From Prochlorococcus sp. AG-670-O17 (GTDB taxonomy: Bacteria > Cyanobacteriota > Cyanobacteriia > PCC-6307 > Cyanobiaceae), in assembly GCA_003211315.1 (NCBI GenBank), contig QCTC01000007.1:1-47629 (forward strand): a DNA stretch of 47,629 nt, read 5' to 3'. Of the stretch, positions 33,628 to 44,219 are shown piece by piece. A model generated the notes under the pieces. That model ran no database searches. It was not told the DNA's origin and saw only the letters and a program-made list of their open reading frames with translations. Each line of letters opens with the position of its first letter. Within the stretch, counting starts at the first letter, position 1. Made by a program: the position numbers and the translations under genes.

Positions 33628-34929
33628 TTATTTATTGAAACCATTAAATATTTGAACTGCGACCTTAATAGCGTTTTCAAAAAGTGGGCTAGTATTACCT
33701 CTACTACTTCCCAATAACTTACTTACATCAGATTCTGAGGAAGAAAAAGCGTTTGGAACAACTTGCTCTATTAATTGCATGTCAGCCATACCACCAGCTT
33801 CAAGTCTCATACATTCAACAGATTCACAGCCAAGTATTATACAAGTATTGTTTTTACGAACCTCACTAATTTTGGAAATCAACCTTAATCCAATAACTTG
33901 GCCTAAATGAATACTTGGATTTCCCAAAGGTACAGGATTTATACATGCCAAAATTTTCTGGCCATTACTTCTTTTGAATTCTATTTTTATTAATTCTCCA
34001 TGTTTATCTATTTTTGAAAATACCCATTCTAGTTTGTCACTAATCCACGAAATTAAAAGTAACGCTTGAAGAAAATTACCTTCTGCTATATCTATATCAA
34101 TATCAGAGATATGATCTAATATAGGTCTTCTGGATGGAGGATCAAAAATCATTGCTAATGATTCACGCCAACTTTTAAGTCTTACCCAATTCAAATCATT
34201 AATAGCCTTATTTGATTTTATTGATTGATAAAGGATTTTCAAGCATCTTTTGGGCGACCCATTTGCAGTATCAATAATTAACCTAATACCCTGATTGGTA
34301 AGATAATTAAAAATTTCTTGTGATTCATCAAGATTGCCATTCCACCATAACCATATAGGTAAATCTTTTATAGATAGGTCATCAATAATTTTCAATCCTT
34401 TCTTGTTAATAGAATTAGAGTCACCCCTTATGACAACTAAATCGCCACATATAGGTTGAGATATAGTGTTATCACTAAGTGGGCAATAGGCCGATACAAA
34501 AGTTTTTATACCTTCTTTTTTATTTAACGTTGGCGCTAACGTAATTAATCTTCTAGGATTCAATGTGCTTATTGAAGATTCAAAGAATTGCCCTCTTAAA
34601 TCTTCATAATCTTTATTTGATAAATTTTCCTTCAATAAAGTTAACAGATCTTCACTATGTATAGAAGTAGTATGTGATAACCCTTTCTCTATAATTAATT
34701 TTTTTGCAACTTTTATTATATCTGGACTTAATGTTCCAGTAATTGGTCCACTTATTAAGTCTGATTTAACTAAACATTGTTCAAGCCATGCAGGCTGCCA
34801 GACCATCAAAGTAAAAGTATTTGCTCCAGAACTATCTTCATCTTCAGAAATCCATAATTGATTTAAATAATTAGATATTTCTTGATGAGGTAATTCTAAT
34901 GGGGTTTGAAGTGTTAATTGAGGTTTCAT
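33628..34929 (-). CDS. opcA: Glucose-6-phosphate dehydrogenase assembly protein OpcA
   Basis: A 433-aa cyanobacterial OpcA. Visible are the N-terminal TFTLMVWQPAWLEQCL, the central PIWLWWNGNL, and CIILGCESVECMRLEAGGMA near the C-terminus. OpcA is needed for redox-sensitive activity of G6PDH in the dark. It lies 8 nt downstream of zwf. Confidence 0.93.
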   Translation of the reverse strand: MKPQLTLQTPLELPHQEISNYLNQLWISEDEDSSGANTFTLMVWQPAWLEQCLVKSDLISGPITGTLSPDIIKVAKKLIIEKGLSHTTSIHSEDLLTLLKENLSNKDYEDLRGQFFESSISTLNPRRLITLAPTLNKKEGIKTFVSAYCPLSDNTISQPICGDLVVIRGDSNSINKKGLKIIDDLSIKDLPIWLWWNGNLDESQEIFNYLTNQGIRLIIDTANGSPKRCLKILYQSIKSNKAINDLNWVRLKSWRESLAMIFDPPSRRPILDHISDIDIDIAEGNFLQALLLISWISDKLEWVFSKIDKHGELIKIEFKRSNGQKILACINPVPLGNPSIHLGQVIGLRLISKISEVRKNNTCIILGCESVECMRLEAGGMADMQLIEQVVPNAFSSSESDVSKLLGSSRGNTSPLFENAIKVAVQIFNGFNK

Positions 34930-34936
34930 TATAAAG

Positions 34937-36460
34937 TTAGGGTCTGCGCCAGAAAATATGGTCTTTCGAAAGTAATTGATCTGATTCAGGAGGGCCCCAA
35001 GTCATTGATTCGTATTTGTGAATAGGTAACTTCCAAGGAGCATCTTCCATTAACTCTATTAATGGTGTATAAAGTTTCCAAGCAGCCTCCACTTCATCAC
35101 TTCTTGTGAACAAGGTAGGGTCAGAAAGCATGGCATCAGCCAACAACCTTACATAACCTTCATCAGAAGGTTCTCCAAAAGATTCATCATAAGAAAATTC
35201 CATCTCAACTGGTCTTGATTTCATCCCAGAACCAGGTGATTTGACTTCAAATTTAAAAGTAGCTCCTTCATTAGGCTGAATCCTAAGAATAAGTTGATTT
35301 GGTGCAGGATTAATTATTGTTGATTCAAACAAATGTACTGGGACATCTTTAAATGTTAATACAATTTCTCCAAGTCTTTTAGGTAGTCTTTTTCCTGTTC
35401 TTAAGTAGAAAGGAACTCCTTGCCATCGCCAATTATCAATAAATAATTTTGTAGCAATATAAGTTTCTGTCGTACTGTTCAAATTCACCCCATCTTCATC
35501 TCTATAACCTTTAAGTCTTTTTAGACTATTCCCTCCTTTTGCATACTGTCCTCTTATACAGCAATTCCACGGTTCATTCTCATCGGCAAGTTTTGAAGCT
35601 TGAAGAACTTTTGCTTTTTCATTTCTTATTGCTTCAGGTTCAAATTTACCAGGAGGCTCCATTGCAGTAACAGCAAGCATTTGAGTTAAATGATTTTGAA
35701 GCATATCTCTTAAAGCCCCAGAGCTTTCATAATAACCAGCTCTATCTTCAACCCCAACTGTTTCCGAAGATGTTATTTGAACACTTGAAATATAATTCCT
35801 ATTCCATATAGGTTCAAAAATAGTATTAGCAAACCTCATAACGAGTATGTTTTGAACAGTCTCTTTCCCCAAATAATGATCTATTCGATATATCTGACTC
35901 TCATCTGCACAACTTTGAACGATCTTATTTAATTTTTTGGCACTTGAATAATCTCTCCCAAAGGGTTTTTCAATAACAATTCGACTTTTCTTAGGATCAT
36001 CTAGTAATCCAGCAGACTTTAGAGCCTTACAACCACTTCCATAGAAGTTTGGAGATACTGATAAATAGAAGGTCTTATTTCCATGTGTAGCTTGTAACTT
36101 ATCAATTTCATTTAATCTTTTAGAAAGTCTTACAACGTTATCGCTTTGCTGCAAATCAACTGGTTCATAGAATAGATAATTTGAAAAATTTTCCCATTCC
36201 TTTTCATTGTTAGATATCTGAACAGCTAGCTTAGCTTTCATTTTTTCCTTAAAATCTTTATCACTCCAGGGCCTTCTTGCACAACCAACTATAGCGAATT
36301 CACTAGGGATCCTCCTTTGCAAATAGAGTTCAAATAAGGCAGGTATAAGTTTCCTATGAGTAAGATCTCCACTAGCGCCAAATATTATTAGGCATTGTGG
36401 AGGAATCACTCTTTCTTGTCGCAAACCCAATCTAAGAGGATTACTTAAGGTTGAGGGCAT
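34937..36460 (-). CDS. zwf: Glucose-6-phosphate 1-dehydrogenase
   Basis: A 507-aa enzyme opening the oxidative pentose phosphate pathway. NADP-binding FGASGDLTHRKL (about 28-39) and the active site RIDHYLGKETVQN (about 192) are intact. With OpcA it supplies NADPH at night. The zwf-opcA-cbiA run has 8- and 10-nt gaps. petH lies upstream on the same strand but 113 nt away. Confidence 0.97.
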   Translation of the reverse strand: MPSTLSNPLRLGLRQERVIPPQCLIIFGASGDLTHRKLIPALFELYLQRRIPSEFAIVGCARRPWSDKDFKEKMKAKLAVQISNNEKEWENFSNYLFYEPVDLQQSDNVVRLSKRLNEIDKLQATHGNKTFYLSVSPNFYGSGCKALKSAGLLDDPKKSRIVIEKPFGRDYSSAKKLNKIVQSCADESQIYRIDHYLGKETVQNILVMRFANTIFEPIWNRNYISSVQITSSETVGVEDRAGYYESSGALRDMLQNHLTQMLAVTAMEPPGKFEPEAIRNEKAKVLQASKLADENEPWNCCIRGQYAKGGNSLKRLKGYRDEDGVNLNSTTETYIATKLFIDNWRWQGVPFYLRTGKRLPKRLGEIVLTFKDVPVHLFESTIINPAPNQLILRIQPNEGATFKFEVKSPGSGMKSRPVEMEFSYDESFGEPSDEGYVRLLADAMLSDPTLFTRSDEVEAAWKLYTPLIELMEDAPWKLPIHKYESMTWGPPESDQLLSKDHIFWRRP

Positions 36461-36573
36461 ATCTTTTTTTTAAGTCTTATATAGATAAAATCGTCTTTTT
36501 TTCGCTAATTAGCTACATTTTGTGTCTAAATCAAAAAAGTCTTTTGTTTATTTAAAAAAACTTTATAGAAACT

Positions 36574-37677
<1,104 letters not shown>

Positions 37678-37850
37678 TTATTTATATTAAAAGATTATCA
37701 ATTTGTATATTAAATTGTATGTTATTTATAAAAATGGTTACGTTTTGAGATCGGAATATTTAATTATAAATCTTTCCATTTTTCAAATTTTTTAGATTTT
37801 ATCGGTATAGTTACACAGGAATAATTTTTTATTTAATAAAAAATTCATCT

Positions 37851-38387
37851 ATGAATAATTCTCAAAGATCAGTAACACATTCTCAAAATAATGATTACAG
37901 AACAATTGAGCAGACCATGGAAAAGCTCCCTGGAGGAACAAGGAGGCTTGCCGCTCAATTAACTACTTCTGCAACTTTCGACTCTCTATGGAACGTTTTA
38001 ACTGATTATGACCGCCTAAATCTCTATATCCCAAATTTGTTATCTAGTAGAAAAATTTATAAAAAAAATAATAATGTTCATCTAAAACAAGTTGGCGCTC
38101 AAGATTTTCTTGGAATGAAATTTTCAGCGGAAGTTACTATTGATTTATTCGAAGAGAAAGAACTTGGTTTATTGAAATTTAATTTAATAAAAGGAGATTT
38201 CAGAAGATTTGAAGGGAGCTGGAAAATTCAAACAATAAAAGATACTTCAAAAAACTCATTAATTTATGATCTAACTGTTCAAGGTTGTCAATGGATGCCA
38301 ATTGGAATGATAGAAAAAAGGTTAAAAAAAGATCTTTCTGAAAATTTGATTGCAGTAGATAAGAAAGCAAAAGCTTCAATAAAATAG
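37851..38387 (+). CDS. START-like (SRPBCC) polyketide cyclase/dehydrase family protein
   Basis: A 178-aa protein. After a polar start, the SRPBCC fold shows the pattern FDSLWNVLTDYDRLNLYIPN, then FSAEVTIDLFEE and an amphipathic C-terminal helix (IGMIEKRLKKDLSENLIAVD). The family binds hydrophobic ligands; the ligand here is unknown. It is divergent from petH and precedes tRNA-Glu on the opposite strand. Confidence 0.83.
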   Translation: MNNSQRSVTHSQNNDYRTIEQTMEKLPGGTRRLAAQLTTSATFDSLWNVLTDYDRLNLYIPNLLSSRKIYKKNNNVHLKQVGAQDFLGMKFSAEVTIDLFEEKELGLLKFNLIKGDFRRFEGSWKIQTIKDTSKNSLIYDLTVQGCQWMPIGMIEKRLKKDLSENLIAVDKKAKASIK

Positions 38388-38413
38388 ATAATTAAAATTT
38401 TAAAATTAATTAA

Positions 38414-38486
38414 TAGCCCCAAGGGGATTCGAACCCCTGTCGCCTCCGTGAAAGGGAGGTGTCCTAGGCCTCTAGACGATGGGGCC
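38414..38486 (-). tRNA. trnE: tRNA-Glu (anticodon TTC)
   Basis: Complete 73-nt cloverleaf on the minus strand without encoded CCA. The acceptor is GGCCCCA/TGGGGCT, the D arm CGTCTAGAGGCCTAGGACA, the anticodon arm CCTCC-CTTTCAC-GGAGG with TTC, and the T arm AGGGG-TTCGAAT-CCCCT, discriminator A. In cyanobacteria tRNA-Glu also donates glutamate for tetrapyrrole (chlorophyll) synthesis. Confidence 0.96.
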
Positions 38487-38527
38487 AAGGAAATAGCTTA
38501 ATAGCTTATAAAAAATTAGGAGTAAAG

Positions 38528-39646
38528 CTATCCTTTCGTCAAGTGTTGTTGATCTTTGTCTTGGCCTTGCCACACTGGAACGGTGAAATAAAAGCATGAA
38601 CCTTCCCCAACTTCTGATACAACCCATATTCTTCCTCCATGTACTTCAACAATTCTTCTGCAAACAGATAGGCCAATGCCAAATCCTGATGTCCCCTCAG
38701 ATGTCTGTGGGAGCCTGACTCTATCAAGAAATATTCTTTTTTGCTCACTTACTGGAATTCCAGCACCTTTGTCACAAATCGTTATTTCTACCCATTGATT
38801 TGTTTTATGAATCATTGTAATTTTTATTGTTCCAGAATCTTCTGAAAATTTAAGGGCATTTTCAATTAAATTTAAAAATACCTGTCTCATTCTTCTTTGA
38901 TCTGCATATACACTTGGGAGATCTGTTGGGATATCAGTATCAATTTCTATTTTCCTTGATCTCCAAAACTTTTCTAATTCAAGAATTGTCTCAGCACTTA
39001 TATTTCCTAAATCAATTTTTTGAGGATTAAAAAGGGCTTCCCATTTAGTTGTTCCAACTTCAAGAAGATCTTGAGATAAAAGTTCAATTTCTTCTAAACG
39101 TCTTTTAATAACATCTTGCAATTTTTTTATATCAATTTGTCCAAGTTTTTGACTTTGAATAGCAAGCGTTGCAGCCGTTAGAGGCGTTCTCAATTCATGT
39201 GCAACCATTCTTAGCAGCCTTTCTTGTGATTCGATTCTTTTTGTAAGTGTCTCATTTTCTTGTCTAAGGACCAATAATTCATCCTCGAGGAGAAATTCTT
39301 TTTGTGTTCTAATTGAATCTATTTTAGAAGGTTGAAGATTAATACCTAAATTTTTTGTAACCCCTTCCTGTTTCCATCTAGGCAACCAAGTCTGCAACTG
39401 AAGAAAAATATTACTTCCTGCAAATATTTGCTTTGGCGCTGGTGAAACTTTAATAAGAGCTGGTATAGCAACTAACCTATGTAATTCAAGGAGTTCAGGT
39501 TGTTCCGTTGGTTCGGAAATCTGAAGAGAAATCTCAAACTCGCAATCATCAGACTCTAAATAAGATAGTAATGATTTAAGATCACTTCTAGAAAGATGAT
39601 TTTTGGCAGCTACTAATATAAGTTTTAATTCTTTTTTATCATTCAA
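38528..39646 (-). CDS. sasA: Circadian output histidine kinase SasA
   Basis: A 372-aa kinase. The first ~95 residues are the KaiB-like thioredoxin-fold sensor ([35 protein letters not shown]). A coiled stretch leads to the HisKA domain with His150 in [12 protein letters not shown], then N- (NLIENALKF), G1- (DKGAGIP), and G2-box (GFGIGLSVC) ATP-binding motifs. It reads KaiC state and phosphorylates RpaA. Intact and full length. Confidence 0.95.
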   Translation of the reverse strand: MNDKKELKLILVAAKNHLSRSDLKSLLSYLESDDCEFEISLQISEPTEQPELLELHRLVAIPALIKVSPAPKQIFAGSNIFLQLQTWLPRWKQEGVTKNLGINLQPSKIDSIRTQKEFLLEDELLVLRQENETLTKRIESQERLLRMVAHELRTPLTAATLAIQSQKLGQIDIKKLQDVIKRRLEEIELLSQDLLEVGTTKWEALFNPQKIDLGNISAETILELEKFWRSRKIEIDTDIPTDLPSVYADQRRMRQVFLNLIENALKFSEDSGTIKITMIHKTNQWVEITICDKGAGIPVSEQKRIFLDRVRLPQTSEGTSGFGIGLSVCRRIVEVHGGRIWVVSEVGEGSCFYFTVPVWQGQDKDQQHLTKG

Positions 39647-39752
39647 ATTATTTGCCCAAAAGTTTTGATTAGCTGTTTTTGATTATAAACACATTAAGAT
39701 ATTTATAATTATTCTACAGTTAAGCTATCAAATAAATAGTTGATATACATAA

Positions 39753-40295
39753 ATGGTTATTAATAATCAAAAAATTAACTTTAATAACGGAGAATATAAT
39801 TCCCCGGAAATTAGCATAGATAGTAATTTAAAAAGATGGTTTACCCGTAACATTGGGCTTTGGAAATCCAATCGGACATATTTTCTCGAAGAAGAAAGGA
39901 AAACTTATAACCTTTGCATGTACATAAATATTGAGTCTCTTGAAAATAAAAAAGAATGGGAATCTCATTATAAATTTACTTGGTATCCAGAAAAAAAATA
40001 TAGTTTTTTTGATGAATATCCTAAATATAAAGAAAAAGGCGAAATGCGAGCATTTATAAAGGATCATCAATTAATAAGAGAAAATTTTTATTTAAGTGAT
40101 ATTGATGGAATATCCAATATTAAACAAGTTGATGAACATGAGATGATTTTCGAATCTGCCTATGAAGACTGGTATATACTTGAGCATACAAGACTTATTG
40201 ACCGAGATAATTATAGATATAGGGTTATATACTCTTGGAATAAAGATAAACTTAAAATTGTAGAGAATCATCATGAAATTAAAATTGTGACATAA
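39753..40295 (+). CDS. CpcS/CpeS-like lipocalin-fold protein
   Basis: A 180-aa protein. WFTRNIGLWKSNRTYF and the later LEHTRLIDRDNYRYRVIYSW recall CpcS/CpeS bilin lyases (family motif GxWxSxRTY). High-light Prochlorococcus lack phycobilisomes but keep traces of phycoerythrin and such lyases. The match is by motif only; a DUF relative with the same fold is possible. Single gene, divergent from sasA. Confidence 0.55.
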   Translation: MVINNQKINFNNGEYNSPEISIDSNLKRWFTRNIGLWKSNRTYFLEEERKTYNLCMYINIESLENKKEWESHYKFTWYPEKKYSFFDEYPKYKEKGEMRAFIKDHQLIRENFYLSDIDGISNIKQVDEHEMIFESAYEDWYILEHTRLIDRDNYRYRVIYSWNKDKLKIVENHHEIKIVT

Positions 40296-40373
40296 GTTCG
40301 AATAAATAATTTTGTTTAAAAATAAAAAATGTTATCTTTAATATGCTTAATAAAAAATAATTAAAAATTAAAT

Positions 40374-40817
40374 ATGAATTTTCAAAAGCTAGTTAAAATA
40401 TTTTCAACTCCATTAATTATCTCGACGGTTTTTTTTAATATTAATCCTGAATTAAATGAAGTTAAATCCAACAATAAGGTAATTCCAGCAGATGCTAATG
40501 ATCTAGCTCTTTATCAGGGTATGGGGATTTCTTACGTTTGTAGTGCTACAAGAAAAGGCATTGATATGGATTTTAGAAAATCATTAAGTGTAGCCTCAAC
40601 AACATTTGTAACCGTTGTGCAACAAAAACATGGGGGGTTGATTATTGAAGGAAAGAAAAAGAAAGAACAAAAAGTTGACCCTAAAACGTTATATCAAAAT
40701 GTTTCTTTCCGTTTAATAGGAGGAGCTCTTGACGTTTGTCCTAATAGCGTTCCGGATAAAATAGAAAATGAATTTAAAACAGAATTAAAAAGAATTCAAA
40801 AATTAAACAAGGAATAA
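40374..40817 (+). CDS. Secreted hypothetical protein (147 aa)
   Basis: 147 aa with a weak signal sequence (MNFQKLVKIFSTPLIISTVF then FNINP). The mature part contains ALYQGMGISYVCSATRKGID and GGALDVCPNSVP, giving two Cys for a likely disulfide. Conserved-looking but not assigned to a known family. Convergent with prs, 7 nt apart. Confidence 0.65.
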   Translation: MNFQKLVKIFSTPLIISTVFFNINPELNEVKSNNKVIPADANDLALYQGMGISYVCSATRKGIDMDFRKSLSVASTTFVTVVQQKHGGLIIEGKKKKEQKVDPKTLYQNVSFRLIGGALDVCPNSVPDKIENEFKTELKRIQKLNKE

Positions 40818-40824
40818 AACAAAA

Positions 40825-41820
40825 TTACCTAAACATAGAGCTAACAGAACTTTCTTCATGAATTCTCCATATTGCCTCTCCTAGCATATTTGCCACTGAG
40901 AGTACTTTTAACTGAGGGAAATTCACATTATCAAGGACTGGGATACTGTTGGTAACAATAACTTGTTCAAATAAATCTTTTGAACTTAATCTTTCATAAG
41001 AAGGTGGAGAAAATACTGCATGTGAAGCACATGCAAAAATCCTCTTTGCCCCTTCTTTTTTTAATAAATTTGCACCAGAGCAAATAGTGCCTCCTGTATC
41101 AATCATGTCGTCGATAAGAATGGCCGTTTTCCCCTTAACTTCTCCAATTACAGTTAAGCTCTCTGCAATATTATGGGCGGATCTTCTCTTGTCAATAATC
41201 GCTAAAGGAGCATCTTTCATTAATTTTGCAAATGCTCTTGCTCTAGCTACTCCCCCTACATCGGGAGATACAACTACAACTTCTTCCAAATTTAAGGATT
41301 CAAGATAATCAATTAAAACGGGTGATCCATAAATATGATCACAAGGGATATCAAAATATCCCTGTATTTGAGCAGAATGTAAATCCATAGCAAGAACTCT
41401 ATCTACTCCTGATTTTTCAAGTAAATTTGCTGTAAGCTTTGCTGTAATTGACTCTCTTCCTGAAGTTTTTCTGTCTGCCCTTGCATATCCGAAATAGGGA
41501 ATAACAGCTGTAATTTGTCTAGCTGAAGCTCTTTTGCAAGCATCCACCATTATCATCAACTCCATTAAACTGTCATTAACAGGAGCGCATGTAGGTTGAA
41601 TAAGAAAAACATCGCAACCTCTTATTGATTGTTGGATTTGAACATAAAGTTCCCCATCCGCAAATCTTTTAGATACCAAGGGAACATTTTCTATACCTAA
41701 ATATGATGCAATTTCTTCTGCCAATTCAGGATTAGAAGTTCCACTAACTAACCTTAGTCGACTATTGGTTAGATTAAAATTTGGATCTTCATTCTCCACT
41801 GCCGTGATAAAACTAGTCAC
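40825..41820 (-). CDS. prs: Ribose-phosphate pyrophosphokinase
   Basis: A 331-aa PRPP synthetase. DLHSAQIQGYFDIPCDHI forms the ATP/ribose-5-P region, VVVSPDVGG the flexible loop, and AILIDDMIDTGGTI the PRPP-binding motif. It makes PRPP for nucleotides, His and Trp. The gene is single, with a 257-bp region shared with divergent malQ. Confidence 0.96.
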   Translation of the reverse strand: MTSFITAVENEDPNFNLTNSRLRLVSGTSNPELAEEIASYLGIENVPLVSKRFADGELYVQIQQSIRGCDVFLIQPTCAPVNDSLMELMIMVDACKRASARQITAVIPYFGYARADRKTSGRESITAKLTANLLEKSGVDRVLAMDLHSAQIQGYFDIPCDHIYGSPVLIDYLESLNLEEVVVVSPDVGGVARARAFAKLMKDAPLAIIDKRRSAHNIAESLTVIGEVKGKTAILIDDMIDTGGTICSGANLLKKEGAKRIFACASHAVFSPPSYERLSSKDLFEQVIVTNSIPVLDNVNFPQLKVLSVANMLGEAIWRIHEESSVSSMFR

Positions 41821-42077
41821 GAAATTAGCTTATAAAAACTCTATTGCTATCGTAGTGCCTAATATCAATTTCGCAAAAATTAATTAACTTAGTTATGTTC
41901 AATAGTCATAAGTTCCCAGTTTAATAATAAAAGTATTATCTCAATATAAAATTAGAAAATTTTTATTAAAATAAGAAATTTTTAAATTTATTTGTTAAAC
42001 CATAAATATTTATCTATTGTAGTTCTAGACAATTATTGAAACACAAATTATAAATTTTAAGATTTACTTAAATATAT

Positions 42078-43598
42078 ATGACTTTAAAATCAGTTTTAAA
42101 AAATAAATCTTTAGGAATACTTGTTCATCCTTCAAGCCTCCCGCGTGGTAGTTATTGCGGCACCTTTGGAGAAGGAGCAAAAGATTGGATTGAAAAACTT
42201 TCTAAGCATAATATTAATTTCTGGCAATTCTTACCTCTTACTCCAACTGACTCTACGGGATCTCCATATAGTTCTCCATCTAGTTTTGCTTTAAATCCTT
42301 GGTTTCTTGATATAAATGAATTAATTAAAAAACGTTATATTTTTTTATCAAATATAAAGGAATTAATCCCAATCAAAAAGAATGAAGATCATTTTGATTT
42401 TGATTTCGCAAATAATTTATCAAAAAAATTGGGGGAATATCTTTTAGTTGCTTGGGAATCTCAATCTGAAGAGAGGAAAACTGATTTTTACATATGGAAT
42501 AAAAATAATAATTGGGTTGAAGATTATTCAATATTTATGGTCATAAGAAAAGAATTCAATATGATGCCTTGGTGGGAGTGGCCGTTGGAGTTTAAACAAA
42601 AAGAAAATGAATTTATAAATTCGTGGATAAAGGACAAAAAAAAAGAAATACTTAAAACAAAATTAATTCAATGGCATCTTGATAAGCAGTGGATGGAAAT
42701 CAAAGTCTTTGCTAAAGCTAAAGGAATTACACTTATAGGTGATTTACCTTTTTATGTTTCAAGAGACAGTGCGGATGTATGGAGTAATAAATCACTTTTT
42801 TCAATATCTCAAAATGGAGATTTACTTTTTCAAAGTGGAGTACCGCCTGATTATTTCTCATCTACAGGACAACTATGGGGTACCCCTACTTACTATTGGG
42901 CTAAGCACATAAGAACAAATTTTAAGTGGTGGAGGAAAAGATTTAAAAGACAATTTGAACTTGTAGACATTTTAAGACTTGATCATTTTAGAGCGTTGGC
43001 TGGATATTGGAGAGTGGATGGTAATGCAAAAAATGCTATAAATGGGACTTGGATTAATTCACCTGGTAAAGAGCTATTAAATTTTTTAAAAAAAGATTTA
43101 AAATCTCAATTTTTACCTATCATTGCTGAGGATTTAGGAGTAATAACTAAAGATGTAGAACGTCTAAGGGATAATTATAATTTACCTGGGATGAAGATTT
43201 TGCAATTCGCATTTGATGGGAATGAAAACAATCCTTACCTACCTAAAAATATCGAAAAAGAAAATTGGGTTGTTTATACAGGAACTCATGATAATAACAC
43301 TTCCACTTCATGGTGGGAATATTTAGATATTCATATTAAAAACCATATTAAAGATCATTACAAATACTCAAATGATCCTTCTTGGAATTTAATAGAAATT
43401 GGCATGAGAACAAAAGCAAACCTTTTCATCTCTCCAATACAAGATATCTTATCTTTAGATGACTCAAGTAGATTAAATACTCCTGGTACAATTACTAACA
43501 ATTGGAGATGGAAATTAACTCACACCCTTGATGAAATAGATTTGAATTTACAAAAATATACTGATCTTGGACATAAATATGGGAGAGTAAGTAATTAG
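42078..43598 (+). CDS. malQ: 4-alpha-glucanotransferase
   Basis: A 506-aa GH77 enzyme (amylomaltase). GDLPFYVSRDSADVW, the nucleophile Asp in ILRLDHFRALAGYW, the acid Glu in IIAEDLGVITKDV and TGTHDNNTSTSWW are present. It rearranges maltodextrins during glycogen turnover; the GH57 enzyme earlier in the window acts on the same polymer. Single gene, convergent with the RodZ-like ORF, 18 nt apart. Confidence 0.95.
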   Translation: MTLKSVLKNKSLGILVHPSSLPRGSYCGTFGEGAKDWIEKLSKHNINFWQFLPLTPTDSTGSPYSSPSSFALNPWFLDINELIKKRYIFLSNIKELIPIKKNEDHFDFDFANNLSKKLGEYLLVAWESQSEERKTDFYIWNKNNNWVEDYSIFMVIRKEFNMMPWWEWPLEFKQKENEFINSWIKDKKKEILKTKLIQWHLDKQWMEIKVFAKAKGITLIGDLPFYVSRDSADVWSNKSLFSISQNGDLLFQSGVPPDYFSSTGQLWGTPTYYWAKHIRTNFKWWRKRFKRQFELVDILRLDHFRALAGYWRVDGNAKNAINGTWINSPGKELLNFLKKDLKSQFLPIIAEDLGVITKDVERLRDNYNLPGMKILQFAFDGNENNPYLPKNIEKENWVVYTGTHDNNTSTSWWEYLDIHIKNHIKDHYKYSNDPSWNLIEIGMRTKANLFISPIQDILSLDDSSRLNTPGTITNNWRWKLTHTLDEIDLNLQKYTDLGHKYGRVSN

Positions 43599-43616
43599 AT
43601 CAAAAAATATAATATA

Positions 43617-44102
43617 TTATCCTTTTTTCTCAATAATTTGAATCTCAATAATTTTAATATTTGAAATAAAGTATCGATTTAGAAAAAATAGTATCGAAAT
43701 TAAAAATAAAAAATAAAAAAGACTTCCTTGCCAGGAATTTAGAAAATCAAACTTTCTTAAAATATAATTTTTTTTATTTTTTTCAATAGTGTTTGTTTCT
43801 TTAATAATTAACCCTACCAAGGTATTATTTTTTAAAGATAAACATTTTTCTAACTTAAATAATATAGACCTTAGAAAAGGATCTTTGGGCCTAAGGTCTT
43901 CAATATTTTTCTCAATTGAATTTATAGAAGATTCTGGAATTTTAGATATATTAGATAATTCTTTAACAGAAAGATTATTTTGAATCCTTGCTTCTTTTAC
44001 TAATTTACCAATTTCACAATATTGATCATATTTTTCACTTTGGTTTAGCTGCTCTAATTTTATTTTTTTATTTTTTGGAAAATTAATATTGAATATTCTC
44101 AT
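43617..44102 (-). CDS. HTH (XRE/RodZ-like) membrane protein (161 aa)
   Basis: A cytoplasmic helix-turn-helix domain (about 27-88, LVKEARIQNNLSVKELSNI then IPESSINSIEKN) is followed by a linker and one TM helix (about 130-150, SLFYFLFLISILFFLNRYF). The layout is that of a short RodZ, the MreB-linked cell-shape factor, but the periplasmic part is only about 15 residues. It lies upstream-adjacent (117 nt) to the ABC1 kinase gene on the same strand. Confidence 0.65.
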   Translation of the reverse strand: MRIFNINFPKNKKIKLEQLNQSEKYDQYCEIGKLVKEARIQNNLSVKELSNISKIPESSINSIEKNIEDLRPKDPFLRSILFKLEKCLSLKNNTLVGLIIKETNTIEKNKKNYILRKFDFLNSWQGSLFYFLFLISILFFLNRYFISNIKIIEIQIIEKKG

Positions 44103-44219
44103 TAGATTTTTTTAATTTTTTTTTTTAATTATTCAATTTATTTATGTGAAAAATTTATTTAATTTTAATCATTTCATAAATCAAAAAGTATAGTTTAATG
44201 AGTTGTTATAAAACAAAAA